Below are positions 1 to 9,251 of a DNA stretch of 58,395 nucleotides, in pieces. The stretch's first letter is position 1, and every line of letters starts with the position of its first letter. This stretch comes from Haemophilus quentini (GTDB lineage Bacteria > Pseudomonadota > Gammaproteobacteria > Enterobacterales > Pasteurellaceae). The notes beneath the pieces are model-generated. The model ran no database searches, was not told where the DNA came from, and saw nothing but the letters and a program-made list of their open reading frames with translations. The DNA lies in NCBI GenBank assembly GCA_001752465.1, contig MDJB01000045.1, forward strand, positions 1 to 58,395, written 5' to 3'. The position numbers and the translations under genes are program-made.

Positions 1-351
1 TTAACTATGACCCGAGCAGGGGAAGCGAGCGGGGCGCGGTGGGATGAGATAGATTTTAAAAAGAAAATCTGGGTTATTCCCGCAGAGCGCATGAAAGCAC
101 GTGAAGCGCATTCTATCCCGCTTTCAATTCAAGCCGTGATTTTACTTAAGCGGTTACACGCCATTAATGGACGTTTTGAATATGTATTCTTGAAACGGGG
201 CGATAATCACGCGCCAATGAATCCGTCTAGCATAAATATGGCTATTAAACGTTTTGGATACCATGGCAGACAAACCGCGCACGGATTCCGCGGGCTGGCG
301 CGAACGTGGTTAGGAGAAAACGGCATCCCGCGCGAGATTGGGGAAATGTGA
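1..351 (+). pseudogene. Tyrosine-recombinase (phage/island integrase) C-terminal fragment
   Basis: The frame is open from the window edge and encodes the middle of a P4-type integrase catalytic domain. The first box Arg is visible in TMTRAGEA and the second box in HGFRGLARTWLGE. Intact enzymes continue through a third His/Trp and the Tyr nucleophile. Here the frame stops at TGA 349-351, and within about three codons integrase similarity is lost where a terminator hairpin begins. The nucleophile is missing, so it cannot be active. The DNA is more GC-rich than what follows, consistent with a relic of an integrated element. Whether the 5' part is intact outside the window is unknown. Confidence 0.8.
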
Positions 352-356
352 TTATC

Positions 357-387
357 GCCTTGGAATTTTAAATTTCAAGGCTTTTTT
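357..387 (+). terminator. Intrinsic terminator after integrase remnant
   Basis: GCCTTG and CAAGGC pair around an AT-rich, nearly self-complementary centre and are followed by six T. It begins just past the point where integrase similarity ends, so it probably belonged to the neighbour rather than to the integrase. Confidence 0.65.
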
Positions 388-551
388 GTTGCATTATAAA
401 ACCAATAAAAATACATCTAATCTCAAAACCTTGTTACCTTACATAGTTTTTTTTGATTGATTTGATAGATTTCAATCGTTAAAACCTTTTTGTATGATGT
501 TTATGAAATTTATTTCAACCCTACTTATTTCATACATACAAGGAGTTAATA

Positions 552-2078
552 ATGAGTTCTCAATGCCCTTTTTCACATTTATCGTCTACTAACTTAACTA
601 TGGGAAATGGCGCCCCTGTGGCGGACAATCAAAACAGTTTAACTGCAGGTCCGCGTGGTCCATTACTTTCACAAGATTTATGGCTTAACGAAAAATTAGC
701 TGATTTCGTACGAGAAGTTATTCCAGAGCGTCGTATGCACGCAAAAGGTTCTGGTGCATTTGGTACCTTTACTGTCACACACGATATTACTAAATATACT
801 CGCGCAAAAATTTTCAGTGAAGTGGGTAAAAAAACAGAAATGTTTGCACGCTTTACCACTGTTGCCGGTGAACGTGGTGCAGCTGATGCTGAACGTGATA
901 TTCGCGGTTTTGCATTAAAATTCTATACTGAAGAAGGTAACTGGGACTTAGTGGGTAACAATACCCCAGTGTTCTTCTTACGTGATCCACGTAAATTCCC
1001 AGACTTAAACAAAGCTGTAAAACGTGATCCTCGCACTAATATGCGTTCAGCAACAAACAACTGGGATTTCTGGACATTATTACCAGAAGCATTACACCAA
1101 GTAACCGTTGTAATGAGTGATCGTGGTATTCCTGCAAGCTATCGCCATATGCATGGTTATGGTTCACATACTTACAGTTTCTGGAATGAAGCTGGCGAGC
1201 GTTTCTGGGTAAAATTCCATTTTCATACTCAACAAGGTATTAAAAACTTAACTGATGCAGAAGCAGCTGCAGTCATCGCAAATGATCGTGAAAGCCATCA
1301 ACGCGATTTATATGAAGCAATCGAGCGTGGTGATTTCCCTAAATGGACATTATATGTACAAATTATGCCTGAAGCTGATGCGGAAAAAGTACCTTATCAT
1401 CCATTCGACTTAACCAAAGTATGGCCGAAAAAAGATTATCCGTTAATTGAAGTGGGTGAATTTGAACTTAACCGTAACCCAGAAAATTTCTTTGCTGATG
1501 TAGAACAATCTGCATTTGCACCAAGTAATTTAGTTCCAGGTATCGGCGCAAGCCCAGATAAAATGTTACAAGCTCGTTTATTCAACTACGCGGATGCACA
1601 ACGTTACCGTTTAGGTGTGAATTACCGTCAAATTCCAGTAAACCGTCCACGTTGCCCTGTTCATAGCAACCAACGTGATGGCCAAGGTCGTGTAGATGGC
1701 AACTACGGTAGCTTACCGCACTACGAGCCAAACAGCTTTAGCCAATGGCAACAACAACCAGACTTTGCTGAACCACCACTTCGTATCAACGGAGATGCAG
1801 CACACTGGGATTTTCGTAATGATGATAATGATTACTTCAGCCAACCGCGTGCATTATTTAACTTAATGAATCCAGAGAAAAAACAAGCATTGTTCAACAA
1901 TACTGCGGCTGCAATGGGCGATGCACCTGAGTTCATCAAATACCGTCATATCCGTAACTGTCACTGGTGTGATCCTGTATATGGTGAAGGCGTTGCAAAA
2001 GCATTGGGCTTAACCGTTGAAGATGCATTAAAAGCACGTGAAACTGACCCAGCATTAGGTCAAGGCGGATTGTTATAA
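552..2078 (+). CDS. hktE: Catalase (monofunctional, clade 3 small-subunit heme catalase)
   Basis: Decomposes hydrogen peroxide to water and oxygen in the cytoplasm. At 508 residues it has the usual small-subunit length. Visible landmarks are the distal His63 in RRMHAKGSG, Asn136 in the GNNTPVFF motif and the proximal heme-ligand Tyr346 in [11 protein letters not shown]. An AAGGAG ribosome site lies just upstream of the ATG. The gene has a strong bidirectional terminator at 2100-2127. It is the catalase known as HktE in H. influenzae. Known biology says this enzyme is peroxide-induced; I could not identify a convincing OxyR site in the 200 bp upstream. It lies convergent with pyrH. Confidence 0.97.
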   Translation: MSSQCPFSHLSSTNLTMGNGAPVADNQNSLTAGPRGPLLSQDLWLNEKLADFVREVIPERRMHAKGSGAFGTFTVTHDITKYTRAKIFSEVGKKTEMFARFTTVAGERGAADAERDIRGFALKFYTEEGNWDLVGNNTPVFFLRDPRKFPDLNKAVKRDPRTNMRSATNNWDFWTLLPEALHQVTVVMSDRGIPASYRHMHGYGSHTYSFWNEAGERFWVKFHFHTQQGIKNLTDAEAAAVIANDRESHQRDLYEAIERGDFPKWTLYVQIMPEADAEKVPYHPFDLTKVWPKKDYPLIEVGEFELNRNPENFFADVEQSAFAPSNLVPGIGASPDKMLQARLFNYADAQRYRLGVNYRQIPVNRPRCPVHSNQRDGQGRVDGNYGSLPHYEPNSFSQWQQQPDFAEPPLRINGDAAHWDFRNDDNDYFSQPRALFNLMNPEKKQALFNNTAAAMGDAPEFIKYRHIRNCHWCDPVYGEGVAKALGLTVEDALKARETDPALGQGGLL

Positions 2079-2099
2079 TCTCTAGGCTGTAGCCAAACA

Positions 2100-2127
2100 A
2101 AAACGGTAGGAATTTTCCTACCGTTTT
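2100..2127. terminator. Bidirectional terminator between catalase and pyrH
   Basis: A 13-bp perfect stem (AAAACGGTAGGAA / TTCCTACCGTTTT) with a 2-nt loop and A/T tracts on both sides. It can end transcription from both convergent genes. Confidence 0.9.
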
Positions 2128-2142
2128 ACTTTTCAACATTCA

Positions 2143-2856
2143 CTAACAAATAGTGGTGCCTTCCTCGGTGCCTGTCACTACTTGACGTAATGCACCAGGT
2201 TTACCCATATTGAATACTCGGATCGGCATGCCATGATCGCGAGCTAAAGTAAACGCCGCTAAGTCCATCACTTGTAATTCTTTATCGATCACTTCTGCAT
2301 AACTTAAATTTTTATAAAGTTTTGCATCAGGATTTTTTGCAGGATCACAATCATATACACCATCAACTTTAGTCGCTTTCAATACAACATCAGCTTCAAT
2401 TTCAATACCACGCAAACAAGCGGCAGAATCTGTGGTAAAGAATGGACTTCCTGTTCCCGCAGAGAAAATGACTACGCGTTTTTCGCGTAACATTTTGATT
2501 GCTTCAGACCAGTTATAAGTATCGCAAATACCATTTAATTGGAAAGCGGACATTAATTTAGCATTCACATCAGCACGGAATAAAGAATCACGCATTGCCA
2601 AACCATTCATCACAGTAGCAAGCATTCCCATATGGTCGCCCACCACGCGATTCATTCCCGCTTTTGCTAGTTTTGCGCCACGGAATAAATTGCCACCACC
2701 AAGAACAACACCGACTTCCACGCCCATTTCAACTAATTCTTTAATTTCAACAGCCATACGATCGAGAATCGCAGGATCGATACCAAAACCATCTTCTCCT
2801 TGTAATGCTTCACCGCTTAATTTCAATAAAATACGTTTATAAATTGGTTGGCTCAT
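2143..2856 (-). CDS. pyrH: UMP kinase
   Basis: Phosphorylates UMP to UDP in pyrimidine nucleotide synthesis and belongs to the amino-acid-kinase fold family. Motifs in order: KLSGEAL (about 12-18), GGGNLFRG (about 53-60), DHMGMLAT (about 74-81) and [13 protein letters not shown] (about 134-146). The length of 237 residues is typical. A GAGGG ribosome site lies upstream of the ATG. The usual bacterial neighbours tsf and frr are absent. By memory, in strain Rd this gene sits next to nrfD; here the nrf operon is 17 kb away. Confidence 0.97.
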   Translation of the reverse strand: MSQPIYKRILLKLSGEALQGEDGFGIDPAILDRMAVEIKELVEMGVEVGVVLGGGNLFRGAKLAKAGMNRVVGDHMGMLATVMNGLAMRDSLFRADVNAKLMSAFQLNGICDTYNWSEAIKMLREKRVVIFSAGTGSPFFTTDSAACLRGIEIEADVVLKATKVDGVYDCDPAKNPDAKLYKNLSYAEVIDKELQVMDLAAFTLARDHGMPIRVFNMGKPGALRQVVTGTEEGTTIC

Positions 2857-2986
2857 TGTTTTTTCCCTCTGGCTTAAAAAATTGGTTTATTCTATAAAAT
2901 AACCGCTCAAGAGTGAAGAAGTTAAATATGGAAATTCTGAGTGAAAGGTGGATAATAGCGACATTTTCTTTTCAGGGAAGACAATT

Positions 2987-4546
2987 ATGAACACGAAAAA
3001 AACAAGCCAAATTTTGCCCGTACTTTTTGCGGTGATTTGTGCCGCATTAGCGGGTCATTTTATTTTAATCGGTTCTGGAATGTTTACAGAACCAAGTGTG
3101 GCTCTCATTCTACTTACGACAACAACTATTCTCTTATTAAGCAGCAGTAAAAAATCCTTCTATTTTATTTTGCTACCGCTTGCGTTACTGCATGCTTTTT
3201 ATACGCCTACAGGGCTAAATTTTGGTCCTCCAAGCTACCAATATATTGCCTCGCTTTTCGCGACAGATATGTTGGAAACGAAGGAATTTCTATTGCAAAT
3301 CCCTGTGAGTAGTTACTTAATTGCTTTTGCCATTCCTATTTTGATTTTTCTTCAGTACAAAAGTGCGGTGAAATTTGGCATAAAATTTTATCGTAATAAA
3401 ACATTTATTGCCTTAGCAACACTGCTCTTTGCTTACAACATGCCACTTGCTGAACCGATTAAAGAAACGGTAAGTTCCACATTAAAAATTGTAGATGAAG
3501 TGCAAAAACTAAAACAAATGTCCCAATCTGATAACTGGGGAAAATCAACATTAGAAAATTCACGCTATGATGATTATGTGATTGTTCTTGGTGAAAGTGC
3601 ACGTAAAGATTATCACCATGCCTATGGGTATCCGATTGAAAATACACCATTTATGTCTAGCGCTAAAGGCACGTTGATTGATGGTTTTCGTTCAGCGGGA
3701 ACAAATACTGTAGCCTCACTTCGCCTTATGTTAACTCTTCCTAACAAAGAAAAATGGGAACCCAATTACAGCTTGAGTTTAGTGGATCTCATCAAATCTG
3801 CAGGCGTGAAAACTTATTGGCTTTCTAATCAAGGTATGCTCGGTGAATTCGATACGCCAGTTTCATCCCTTGCCTCAAAATCTGATGAAACCTTTTTCTT
3901 AAAAAAAGGCGGGAGCTTTAATTCTACTAACTTTAGCGATTTTGATTTATTACCAAAATTCGCCCAAGTACTAGAAGATCCTGTTCAAGGAAAACGTTTT
4001 ATAGTGTTGCATATTTATGGTTCACACCCAATGGCTTGCGACCGTGTCGAAGATTATCCAAAAATCTTTGATGATAAAGATCTTAATCCGAGATATGGTT
4101 ACTTAAATTGCTATGTGTCGTCTATTAAGAAAACTGATGAATTTTTAAAACGTGTATATGATCAGCTTGAAGAAAACGCGAAGAAAAATCACCACACTTT
4201 CTCAATGATTTATTTCTCAGATCACGGTTTATGCCACCAACAAGATGAAAAAAACAATATACTTTTGTTCAATCAAAACTGTTTCAGTCGAGAACACCAT
4301 AATATTCCGCTATTCAAAATTTCGTCGGATGACACCGAACGTAAAGAATATAAGGTGTTTAAATCGGGTTTAAACTTCTTAGAAGGAATCGCAAATTGGA
4401 TAGGAATTAAAAATTCTCAATTAACGCAAACAGAAGATTTATTTTCTAACGAATCGGATAAAAATGACTTTGGATTGCAAAAACGAATTGATGAAAAATA
4501 TCGTAAAGATGACGATCCAGCCATTGATATTCGTCCTAAACACTAG
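2987..4546 (+). CDS. Lipooligosaccharide/lipid A phosphoethanolamine transferase family (sulfatase fold)
   Basis: Inner-membrane protein with about five N-terminal hydrophobic segments followed by a periplasmic alkaline-phosphatase/sulfatase domain. The motif [17 protein letters not shown] carries the likely nucleophile (Ser where EptA-type enzymes have Thr). HIYGSHP, IYFSDHG and REHHNIP supply probable metal ligands. Family members move phosphoethanolamine from phosphatidylethanolamine onto lipid A, Kdo or heptose; the acceptor cannot be read from sequence. I chose the ATG at 2987 (519 residues) because it follows a CAGGGAAG ribosome site; an in-frame ATG at 2948 lacks one. It lies among LPS genes. 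Confidence 0.85.
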   Translation: MNTKKTSQILPVLFAVICAALAGHFILIGSGMFTEPSVALILLTTTTILLLSSSKKSFYFILLPLALLHAFYTPTGLNFGPPSYQYIASLFATDMLETKEFLLQIPVSSYLIAFAIPILIFLQYKSAVKFGIKFYRNKTFIALATLLFAYNMPLAEPIKETVSSTLKIVDEVQKLKQMSQSDNWGKSTLENSRYDDYVIVLGESARKDYHHAYGYPIENTPFMSSAKGTLIDGFRSAGTNTVASLRLMLTLPNKEKWEPNYSLSLVDLIKSAGVKTYWLSNQGMLGEFDTPVSSLASKSDETFFLKKGGSFNSTNFSDFDLLPKFAQVLEDPVQGKRFIVLHIYGSHPMACDRVEDYPKIFDDKDLNPRYGYLNCYVSSIKKTDEFLKRVYDQLEENAKKNHHTFSMIYFSDHGLCHQQDEKNNILLFNQNCFSREHHNIPLFKISSDDTERKEYKVFKSGLNFLEGIANWIGIKNSQLTQTEDLFSNESDKNDFGLQKRIDEKYRKDDDPAIDIRPKH

Positions 4547-4585
4547 GCTATATTGAGTGCGTTTTATTTTTAGCCGTAAATATCG

Positions 4586-4591
4586 TATAAT
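4586..4591 (+). promoter_or_regulatory. Candidate -10 (TATAAT) for the fabZ-lpxAB-rnhB operon
   Basis: An exact TATAAT lies about 40 bp before the fabZ GTG. The -35 is AT-rich and poorly defined. This is sequence inspection only. Confidence 0.45.
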
Positions 4592-4631
4592 CCGAGTGAT
4601 TTTATTTGTTTATTTTTTGTAAGGTGTCAAC

Positions 4632-5078
4632 GTGTCAGAACAACAACCAAGAGTGATCGAATCAAAAGAAATTATGACTTTATTACCACATCGCTATCCA
4701 TTTTTATTAGTGGATCGCGTATTGGATTTTAAAGAAGGCGAATGGTTAAAAGCGATTAAAAATATTAGCGTCAATGAGCCTTGTTTCACAGGTCACTTCC
4801 CTGGCGAACCTATTTTACCGGGCGTTTTAATTTTAGAAGCTTTGGCACAGGCAATGGGCATTTTAGCCTTTAAAACTCACGAATTAAAAGGCGGTGAATT
4901 ATTCTATTTCGCAGGTATTGATGAAGCGCGCTTTAAACGTCCAGTGTTACCTGGAGATCAAATGGAATTAAACGTTCAAGTGATTAAAGAACGCCGTGGC
5001 ATCACAGCATTTACTGGTGTAGCAACCGTAAACGGTGAAATTGCTTGTGAAGCAAAACTAATGTGCGCTCGTCGTTAA
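4632..5078 (+). CDS. fabZ: 3-hydroxyacyl-[ACP] dehydratase FabZ
   Basis: Dehydrates 3-hydroxyacyl-ACP in fatty-acid elongation and competes with LpxA for 3-hydroxymyristoyl-ACP. It is a hot-dog-fold protein of 148 residues. Catalytic His55 lies in [13 protein letters not shown] and Glu69 in LILEALAQ. It starts with GTG at 4632 behind AAGG. It is the first gene of a tight operon with lpxA (14-nt gap) and lpxB, the common proteobacterial order, so that lipid A and phospholipid synthesis share control. Confidence 0.97.
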   Translation: MSEQQPRVIESKEIMTLLPHRYPFLLVDRVLDFKEGEWLKAIKNISVNEPCFTGHFPGEPILPGVLILEALAQAMGILAFKTHELKGGELFYFAGIDEARFKRPVLPGDQMELNVQVIKERRGITAFTGVATVNGEIACEAKLMCARR

Positions 5079-5092
5079 TTAAGGGGGTAAAT

Positions 5093-5881
5093 ATGATCCA
5101 CCCAAATGCAAAAATCCATCCTACAGCCTTAGTTGAAGAAGGCGCAGTTATTGGTGAAGGTGTTGTTATCGGGCCTTTCTGTATTGTTGAAGGCACTGTT
5201 GAAATTAAAGCTCGCACTGTATTGAAATCTCACGTTGTCGTACGTGGCGATACGGTTATTGGCGAAGATAATGAAATCTATCAATTCGCTAGCATTGGTG
5301 AAGTGAACCAAGATTTAAAATATAACGGCGAAGCAACTAAAACAATCATTGGTAATGGCAACCGAATTCGTGAACATGTGACAATTCATCGTGGTACTAT
5401 CCAAGGTGGTGGTGTAACCTCTATTGGTAATAACAATTTATTAATGGTGAATGTTCACGTTGCGCACGATTGCCAAATTAAAAACAACTGTATTTTAGCA
5501 AACAATGCAACGCTTGCAGGTCACGTAGAGTTAGATGATTTCGTGATTGTTGGTGGTATGTCAGCAATTCACCAATTTGTGATCGTTGGTGCTCATGTCA
5601 TGTTAGGCGGTGGCTCTATGGTAAGCCAAGATGTACCTCCTTACGTTATGGCACAAGGCAACCACGCCCGTCCATTTGGCGTAAACTTAGAAGGTTTAAA
5701 ACGTCGTGGTTTTGATAAACCAACTATGCACGCAATCCGTAACGTTTATAAAATGATCTATCGTAGCGGCAAAACGCTCGAAGAAGTGTTACCAGAAATT
5801 GAGCAAATTGCGGAAACCGATTCAGCGATCAGTTTCTTTGTTGAATTTTTCAAACGTTCAACTCGCGGTATTATTCGTTAA
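5093..5881 (+). CDS. lpxA: UDP-N-acetylglucosamine O-acyltransferase
   Basis: First step of lipid A synthesis, transferring 3-hydroxymyristoyl from ACP to UDP-GlcNAc. It is a left-handed beta-helix protein of 262 residues with many hexapeptide repeats (for example [14 protein letters not shown]). Active-site His122 and His125 lie in VHVAHDC, at the same positions as in E. coli. The ATG at 5093 follows GGGGG. An upstream in-frame ATG at 5063 lies inside fabZ and is not needed. It ends 20 bp before an uptake-sequence hairpin. Confidence 0.97.
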   Translation: MIHPNAKIHPTALVEEGAVIGEGVVIGPFCIVEGTVEIKARTVLKSHVVVRGDTVIGEDNEIYQFASIGEVNQDLKYNGEATKTIIGNGNRIREHVTIHRGTIQGGGVTSIGNNNLLMVNVHVAHDCQIKNNCILANNATLAGHVELDDFVIVGGMSAIHQFVIVGAHVMLGGGSMVSQDVPPYVMAQGNHARPFGVNLEGLKRRGFDKPTMHAIRNVYKMIYRSGKTLEEVLPEIEQIAETDSAISFFVEFFKRSTRGIIR

Positions 5882-5900
5882 TAAAGTATCTCTGTATTCA

Positions 5901-5934
5901 ACCGCACTTTGCACGCCAAAGTGCGGTTATTTTT
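5901..5934 (+). terminator. Paired uptake sequences forming a hairpin between lpxA and lpxB
   Basis: ACCGCACTTTG and CAAAGTGCGGT form an 11-bp perfect stem with a 5-nt loop, followed by TTATTTTTT. Inverted uptake-sequence pairs commonly double as terminators in Haemophilus. Because it sits within the lpx operon it may only attenuate. The lpxB start lies 14 nt beyond. Confidence 0.75.
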
Positions 5935-5947
5935 TAGGGTAAATTTG

Positions 5948-7120
5948 ATGAACAAAACAAATCCAACCATTGCTCTTGTTGCAGGAGAAGTATCTGGTGA
6001 TATTCTCGGTGCTGGTTTAATTCGCCAGCTCAAAGCTCATTATCCTAATGCTCGCTTTATTGGCATTGCTGGTCTAAGAATGTTGTCTGAAGGCTGTGAG
6101 ACGCTTGTCGATATGGAAGAGCTTTCAGTCATGGGCTTGGCTGAAATTTTGAAACATCTTCCTCGTTTGTTGAAAATTCGCAAAAATGTCATTCAAACAA
6201 TGCTGCAAGAAAAACCTGATGTTTACATCGGCATTGATGCACCTGATTTTAATTTAGATGTAGAACTCAAGCTCAAAGCAAACGGAATTAAAACTATTCA
6301 TTACGTGAGCCCCTCTGTATGGGCTTGGCGTCAAAATCGCATTCACAAAATTGCCAAAGCGACTCATCAAGTTCTTGCCTTTTTGCCTTTTGAGAAAGCC
6401 TTTTACGATAAATTTAACGTTCCTTGCCGTTTTATTGGACACACAATGGCAGATGCTATTCCGCTCAAACCAAATCGTGCCGAAGCATGCCAAATGCTAC
6501 AGATTGATCCCACACAACGCTATTTAGCAATCTTAGTTGGAAGTCGTGGTTCAGAAGTGGAATTTCTAGCTGAACCTTTCTTAAAAACCGCTTTATTATT
6601 AAAAGAACAATTTCCTGATTTACAATTCCTAGTTCCTTTGGTAAACGAAAAACGACGAATTCAATTTGAAACAATTAAAGCTAAAATTGCGCCAAATCTA
6701 GACCTGCATTTAATTGATGGCAATGCACGACAAGCAATGATCGTAGCTGATGCAACACTTCTTGCTTCAGGAACAGCAGCACTTGAAGCAATGCTTTGTA
6801 AATCACCCATGGTGGTTGGCTATCGAATGAAACCACTGACCTATTTCTTAGCAAAACGTTTAGTAAAAACAGATTATATTTCTTTACCAAACTTGCTTGC
6901 GAATGAAATGCTCGTTCCTGAAATGATTCAAGAAGAATGCACGCCAGAATTGCTCGCTGAAAAACTATCTGTTTATCTTTCTGATGATGAAAGTGCGGTA
7001 AAAAATCGCTATGTTTTGGTTCAGCACTTCACGGATTTACACCAAAAAATTCAATGTAATGCCGATAAACAAGCGGCTCAAGCAGTCATTGATTTATTAG
7101 AGGGAACAGAAAATGTTTGA
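5948..7120 (+). CDS. lpxB: Lipid-A-disaccharide synthase
   Basis: Joins UDP-2,3-diacylglucosamine and lipid X into the lipid A disaccharide (GT19 glycosyltransferase), peripheral to the inner membrane. Typical opening [40 protein letters not shown] and the C-terminal [11 protein letters not shown] loop follow. The ATG at 5948 gives 390 residues, the family length. A longer frame from 5909 starts inside the hairpin and is unlikely. It overlaps rnhB by 8 nt, so translation is probably coupled. Confidence 0.96.
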   Translation: MNKTNPTIALVAGEVSGDILGAGLIRQLKAHYPNARFIGIAGLRMLSEGCETLVDMEELSVMGLAEILKHLPRLLKIRKNVIQTMLQEKPDVYIGIDAPDFNLDVELKLKANGIKTIHYVSPSVWAWRQNRIHKIAKATHQVLAFLPFEKAFYDKFNVPCRFIGHTMADAIPLKPNRAEACQMLQIDPTQRYLAILVGSRGSEVEFLAEPFLKTALLLKEQFPDLQFLVPLVNEKRRIQFETIKAKIAPNLDLHLIDGNARQAMIVADATLLASGTAALEAMLCKSPMVVGYRMKPLTYFLAKRLVKTDYISLPNLLANEMLVPEMIQEECTPELLAEKLSVYLSDDESAVKNRYVLVQHFTDLHQKIQCNADKQAAQAVIDLLEGTENV

Positions 7121-7706
7121 ATATCCACAAGGCTATGAATTGATCGCTGGCGTTGATGAAGTTGGGCGAGGCCCTCTAGTTGGGCCTGTTGTAACGGCTG
7201 CCGTTATCTTAGATCCTAATAACCCAATTGAAGGCCTCGCTGATTCTAAAAAACTTTCTGAGAAAAAACGTTTAGCCCTTGCTGAAGAAATCAAAGAAAA
7301 AGCCCTTGCTTGGGCATTAGGTCGAGCTGAAGCTAATGAAATTGACAAGATAAATATCCTACAAGCCTCCTTGCTGGCAATGACTCGAGCAGTAAAATCT
7401 TTAAAAATTCAACCGCACTTTGTGTTAGTTGATGGCAATAAGATCCCAAAAGATTTAGATATCCCAGCGCAAGCCGTCGTAAAAGGCGATAGCCTTGTGG
7501 CGGAAATCAGTGCAGCTTCTATTTTGGCAAAAGTGGCACGAGACCAAGAAATGGAAGAATTAGACAAGCAATATCCAGAATACGCTTTTGCCCAGCACAA
7601 AGGCTATCCGACCAAATTACATTTGGAAAAATTAGCTGAACTTGGCGCGTTACCGCAACATCGTCGTAGCTTTGCTCCAGTGAAAAAAGTGCTAGAAAAT
7701 CGTTAG
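7113..7706 (+). CDS. rnhB: Ribonuclease HII
   Basis: Removes ribonucleotides and RNA primers from DNA-RNA hybrids. It has 197 residues. Acidic active-site residues Asp15-Glu16 lie in [20 protein letters not shown] and [20 protein letters not shown] carry the other acidic residues. The start ATG overlaps the lpxB stop. It closes the fabZ-lpxA-lpxB-rnhB operon, which a hairpin ends at 7761-7787. Confidence 0.96.
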   Translation: MFEYPQGYELIAGVDEVGRGPLVGPVVTAAVILDPNNPIEGLADSKKLSEKKRLALAEEIKEKALAWALGRAEANEIDKINILQASLLAMTRAVKSLKIQPHFVLVDGNKIPKDLDIPAQAVVKGDSLVAEISAASILAKVARDQEMEELDKQYPEYAFAQHKGYPTKLHLEKLAELGALPQHRRSFAPVKKVLENR

Positions 7707-7760
7707 AATTTTAATCGCAAAATACTTTTATTTTGTTAAGCCGTCAAATATCGATAAAAC

Positions 7761-7787
7761 AAAGGGAGTATTAAAAATACTCCCTTT
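7761..7787. terminator. Terminator between rnhB and the AhpD-like gene
   Basis: A 12-bp perfect stem (AAAGGGAGTATT / AATACTCCCTTT) with an AAA loop and pyrimidine-rich flanks. The genes converge here, so it may serve both strands. Confidence 0.85.
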
Positions 7788-7823
7788 CCTTTAATCAACT
7801 TAACTCTATGGAATAACGGTTAA

Positions 7824-8165
7824 TTAACCTTTCTGTACGTTATATGCTTCCAATGCACGTAAAGAATAAGTATAAGCCGCGCCTGCATTTAATGCGATAG
7901 ACATTGCTAATGCTGCAGCCACTTCAGCTTCGCTTGCGCCAGCTTTCACAGCTTCTTCTGCGTGTACGCTAATGCAGCTTTCGCAACGAGTTGTTACAGC
8001 AACTGCTAATGCGATAAGTTCACGAGTTTTAGCGTCAAGTACATTACCTTCTGCCGCTGCTGCGCCTAATGCTTGGTAAGCTTGTAACATTTTTGGATAT
8101 TGTTTACCTAACGCACCAAATGATTTTTTAACGTGTGATGTTTCTTCTTTCCAATCTGCAAACAT
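7824..8165 (-). CDS. Carboxymuconolactone decarboxylase / AhpD-like protein
   Basis: A 113-residue single-domain AhpD-like protein. It shows CxxC...H (Cys61, Cys64 and His68 in RCESCISVHAEE), the redox-active site of this superfamily, so a thiol peroxidase-type or alkylhydroperoxidase role is more likely than lactone decarboxylation. The substrate is unknown. It is transcribed away from the AraC regulator at 8277 with a 111-bp shared upstream region, suggesting the regulator controls it. Start ATG at 8165 lies behind AGGAG. Confidence 0.85.
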   Translation of the reverse strand: MFADWKEETSHVKKSFGALGKQYPKMLQAYQALGAAAAEGNVLDAKTRELIALAVAVTTRCESCISVHAEEAVKAGASEAEVAAALAMSIALNAGAAYTYSLRALEAYNVQKG

Positions 8166-8276
8166 AATGTTCTCCTAAATATATTGAATTAATAACGAAC
8201 TGGTGTGATAAATTATAGGCAGATTGGATTATGATACTTGCTTATTTATCTCAATTTTTATCGCTAACATCTCATT

Positions 8277-9173
8277 ATGGATTATTTAGATAAACTCACC
8301 CATTTAGCACAAGTGCGTGGGGAAATTAATATTCGCTGTGAATTTCAAGGTGAATGGCAAGTTGCCCACCAAGAAAAAGATGCAGGAAAAGGCGTATTCC
8401 ATCTTATTGAACAAGGCGAATGCTGGCTTACACTCGGACAAAAGCAATTTCATTTAAAGGAAGGTGATATCTTTTTCCTTCCCCAAAATCAACCGCACTT
8501 TATGCGTCATTCGTCTGATAAAACAAAGGACGCATCATTCAAAAAAAGCTGGCAAGGTGCATTTGAATTGTATCAAGTAGGGCAAGGCACGCCTGATTTA
8601 AAAATGTTCTGCGGGGCGTTTTATTATCAACAAGATGCTCTCCTCACAGCTTCTATGCCTGAATATTTGCATCTCAATTTATGCGATACACCGATTCATC
8701 CTTTGGTTCAACTTTTTCTACAAGAAGCACAAAAAAACGATGCAGGTACGAAATCAGTCGTCGATGCACTTTCGAATGTGCTTTTAATTTATATTTTACG
8801 CCATGCGATTCAAGAGAACTTAATTACAGGCGGTGTGCTACTTGCGTTGCAAGACAAGCGATTAAATACGGTGCTAGGTGCGATATTACAACGTCCTCAA
8901 GAAGATTGGCGAATTGAACAATTAGCCGATCTTTCTGCAATGTCTCGCGCAAACTTTATTCGTGTTTTTCAACAACAACTTGGTATGTCGCCAGGGCGTT
9001 TTATTACTCAAGTGCGGTTACAATCGGCAGCGTTTTTATTAAAGCAATCCCAACAATCCGTGCTTGCTATTGCTTTAGAGGTGGGATATCAATCGGAGGC
9101 GCATTTTAGTAAAGCCTTTAAGAATTACTACCAACTTTCGCCAAGCCAATACAGAAAATCTGCCAGCCTATAA
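8277..9173 (+). CDS. AraC-family transcriptional regulator with N-terminal cupin
   Basis: A 298-residue regulator. The N-terminal half (about 1-120) is a cupin-type sensor with H/E-rich strands (VFHLIEQGECWLTL, LKEGDIFFLPQNQPH). The C-terminal 100 residues hold two helix-turn-helix motifs ending in the AraC signature ALEVGYQSEAHFSKAFKNYYQLSPSQYRK. It is divergent from the AhpD-like gene and followed by an ABC exporter. AraC/cupin regulators next to AhpD-like genes often sense electrophile or redox stress, but the ligand here is unknown. Confidence 0.88.
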   Translation: MDYLDKLTHLAQVRGEINIRCEFQGEWQVAHQEKDAGKGVFHLIEQGECWLTLGQKQFHLKEGDIFFLPQNQPHFMRHSSDKTKDASFKKSWQGAFELYQVGQGTPDLKMFCGAFYYQQDALLTASMPEYLHLNLCDTPIHPLVQLFLQEAQKNDAGTKSVVDALSNVLLIYILRHAIQENLITGGVLLALQDKRLNTVLGAILQRPQEDWRIEQLADLSAMSRANFIRVFQQQLGMSPGRFITQVRLQSAAFLLKQSQQSVLAIALEVGYQSEAHFSKAFKNYYQLSPSQYRKSASL

Positions 9174-9211
9174 ATTGGAGAATTTTTGCGCTATAATCGG
9201 CAAGTTTTTTG

Positions 9212-9234
9212 AAAGGCAACGTCTGTTGCCTTTT
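9212..9234 (+). terminator. Hairpin between the AraC gene and the ABC exporter
   Basis: AAAGGCAAC-GTCT-GTTGCCTTT is followed by a T-rich run. It can end the regulator transcript. A TATAAT at 9192-9197 lies just before it, so it could instead sit in the ABC gene leader. Confidence 0.6.
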
Positions 9235-9251
9235 CTTTTTAAGGAAAAGAT

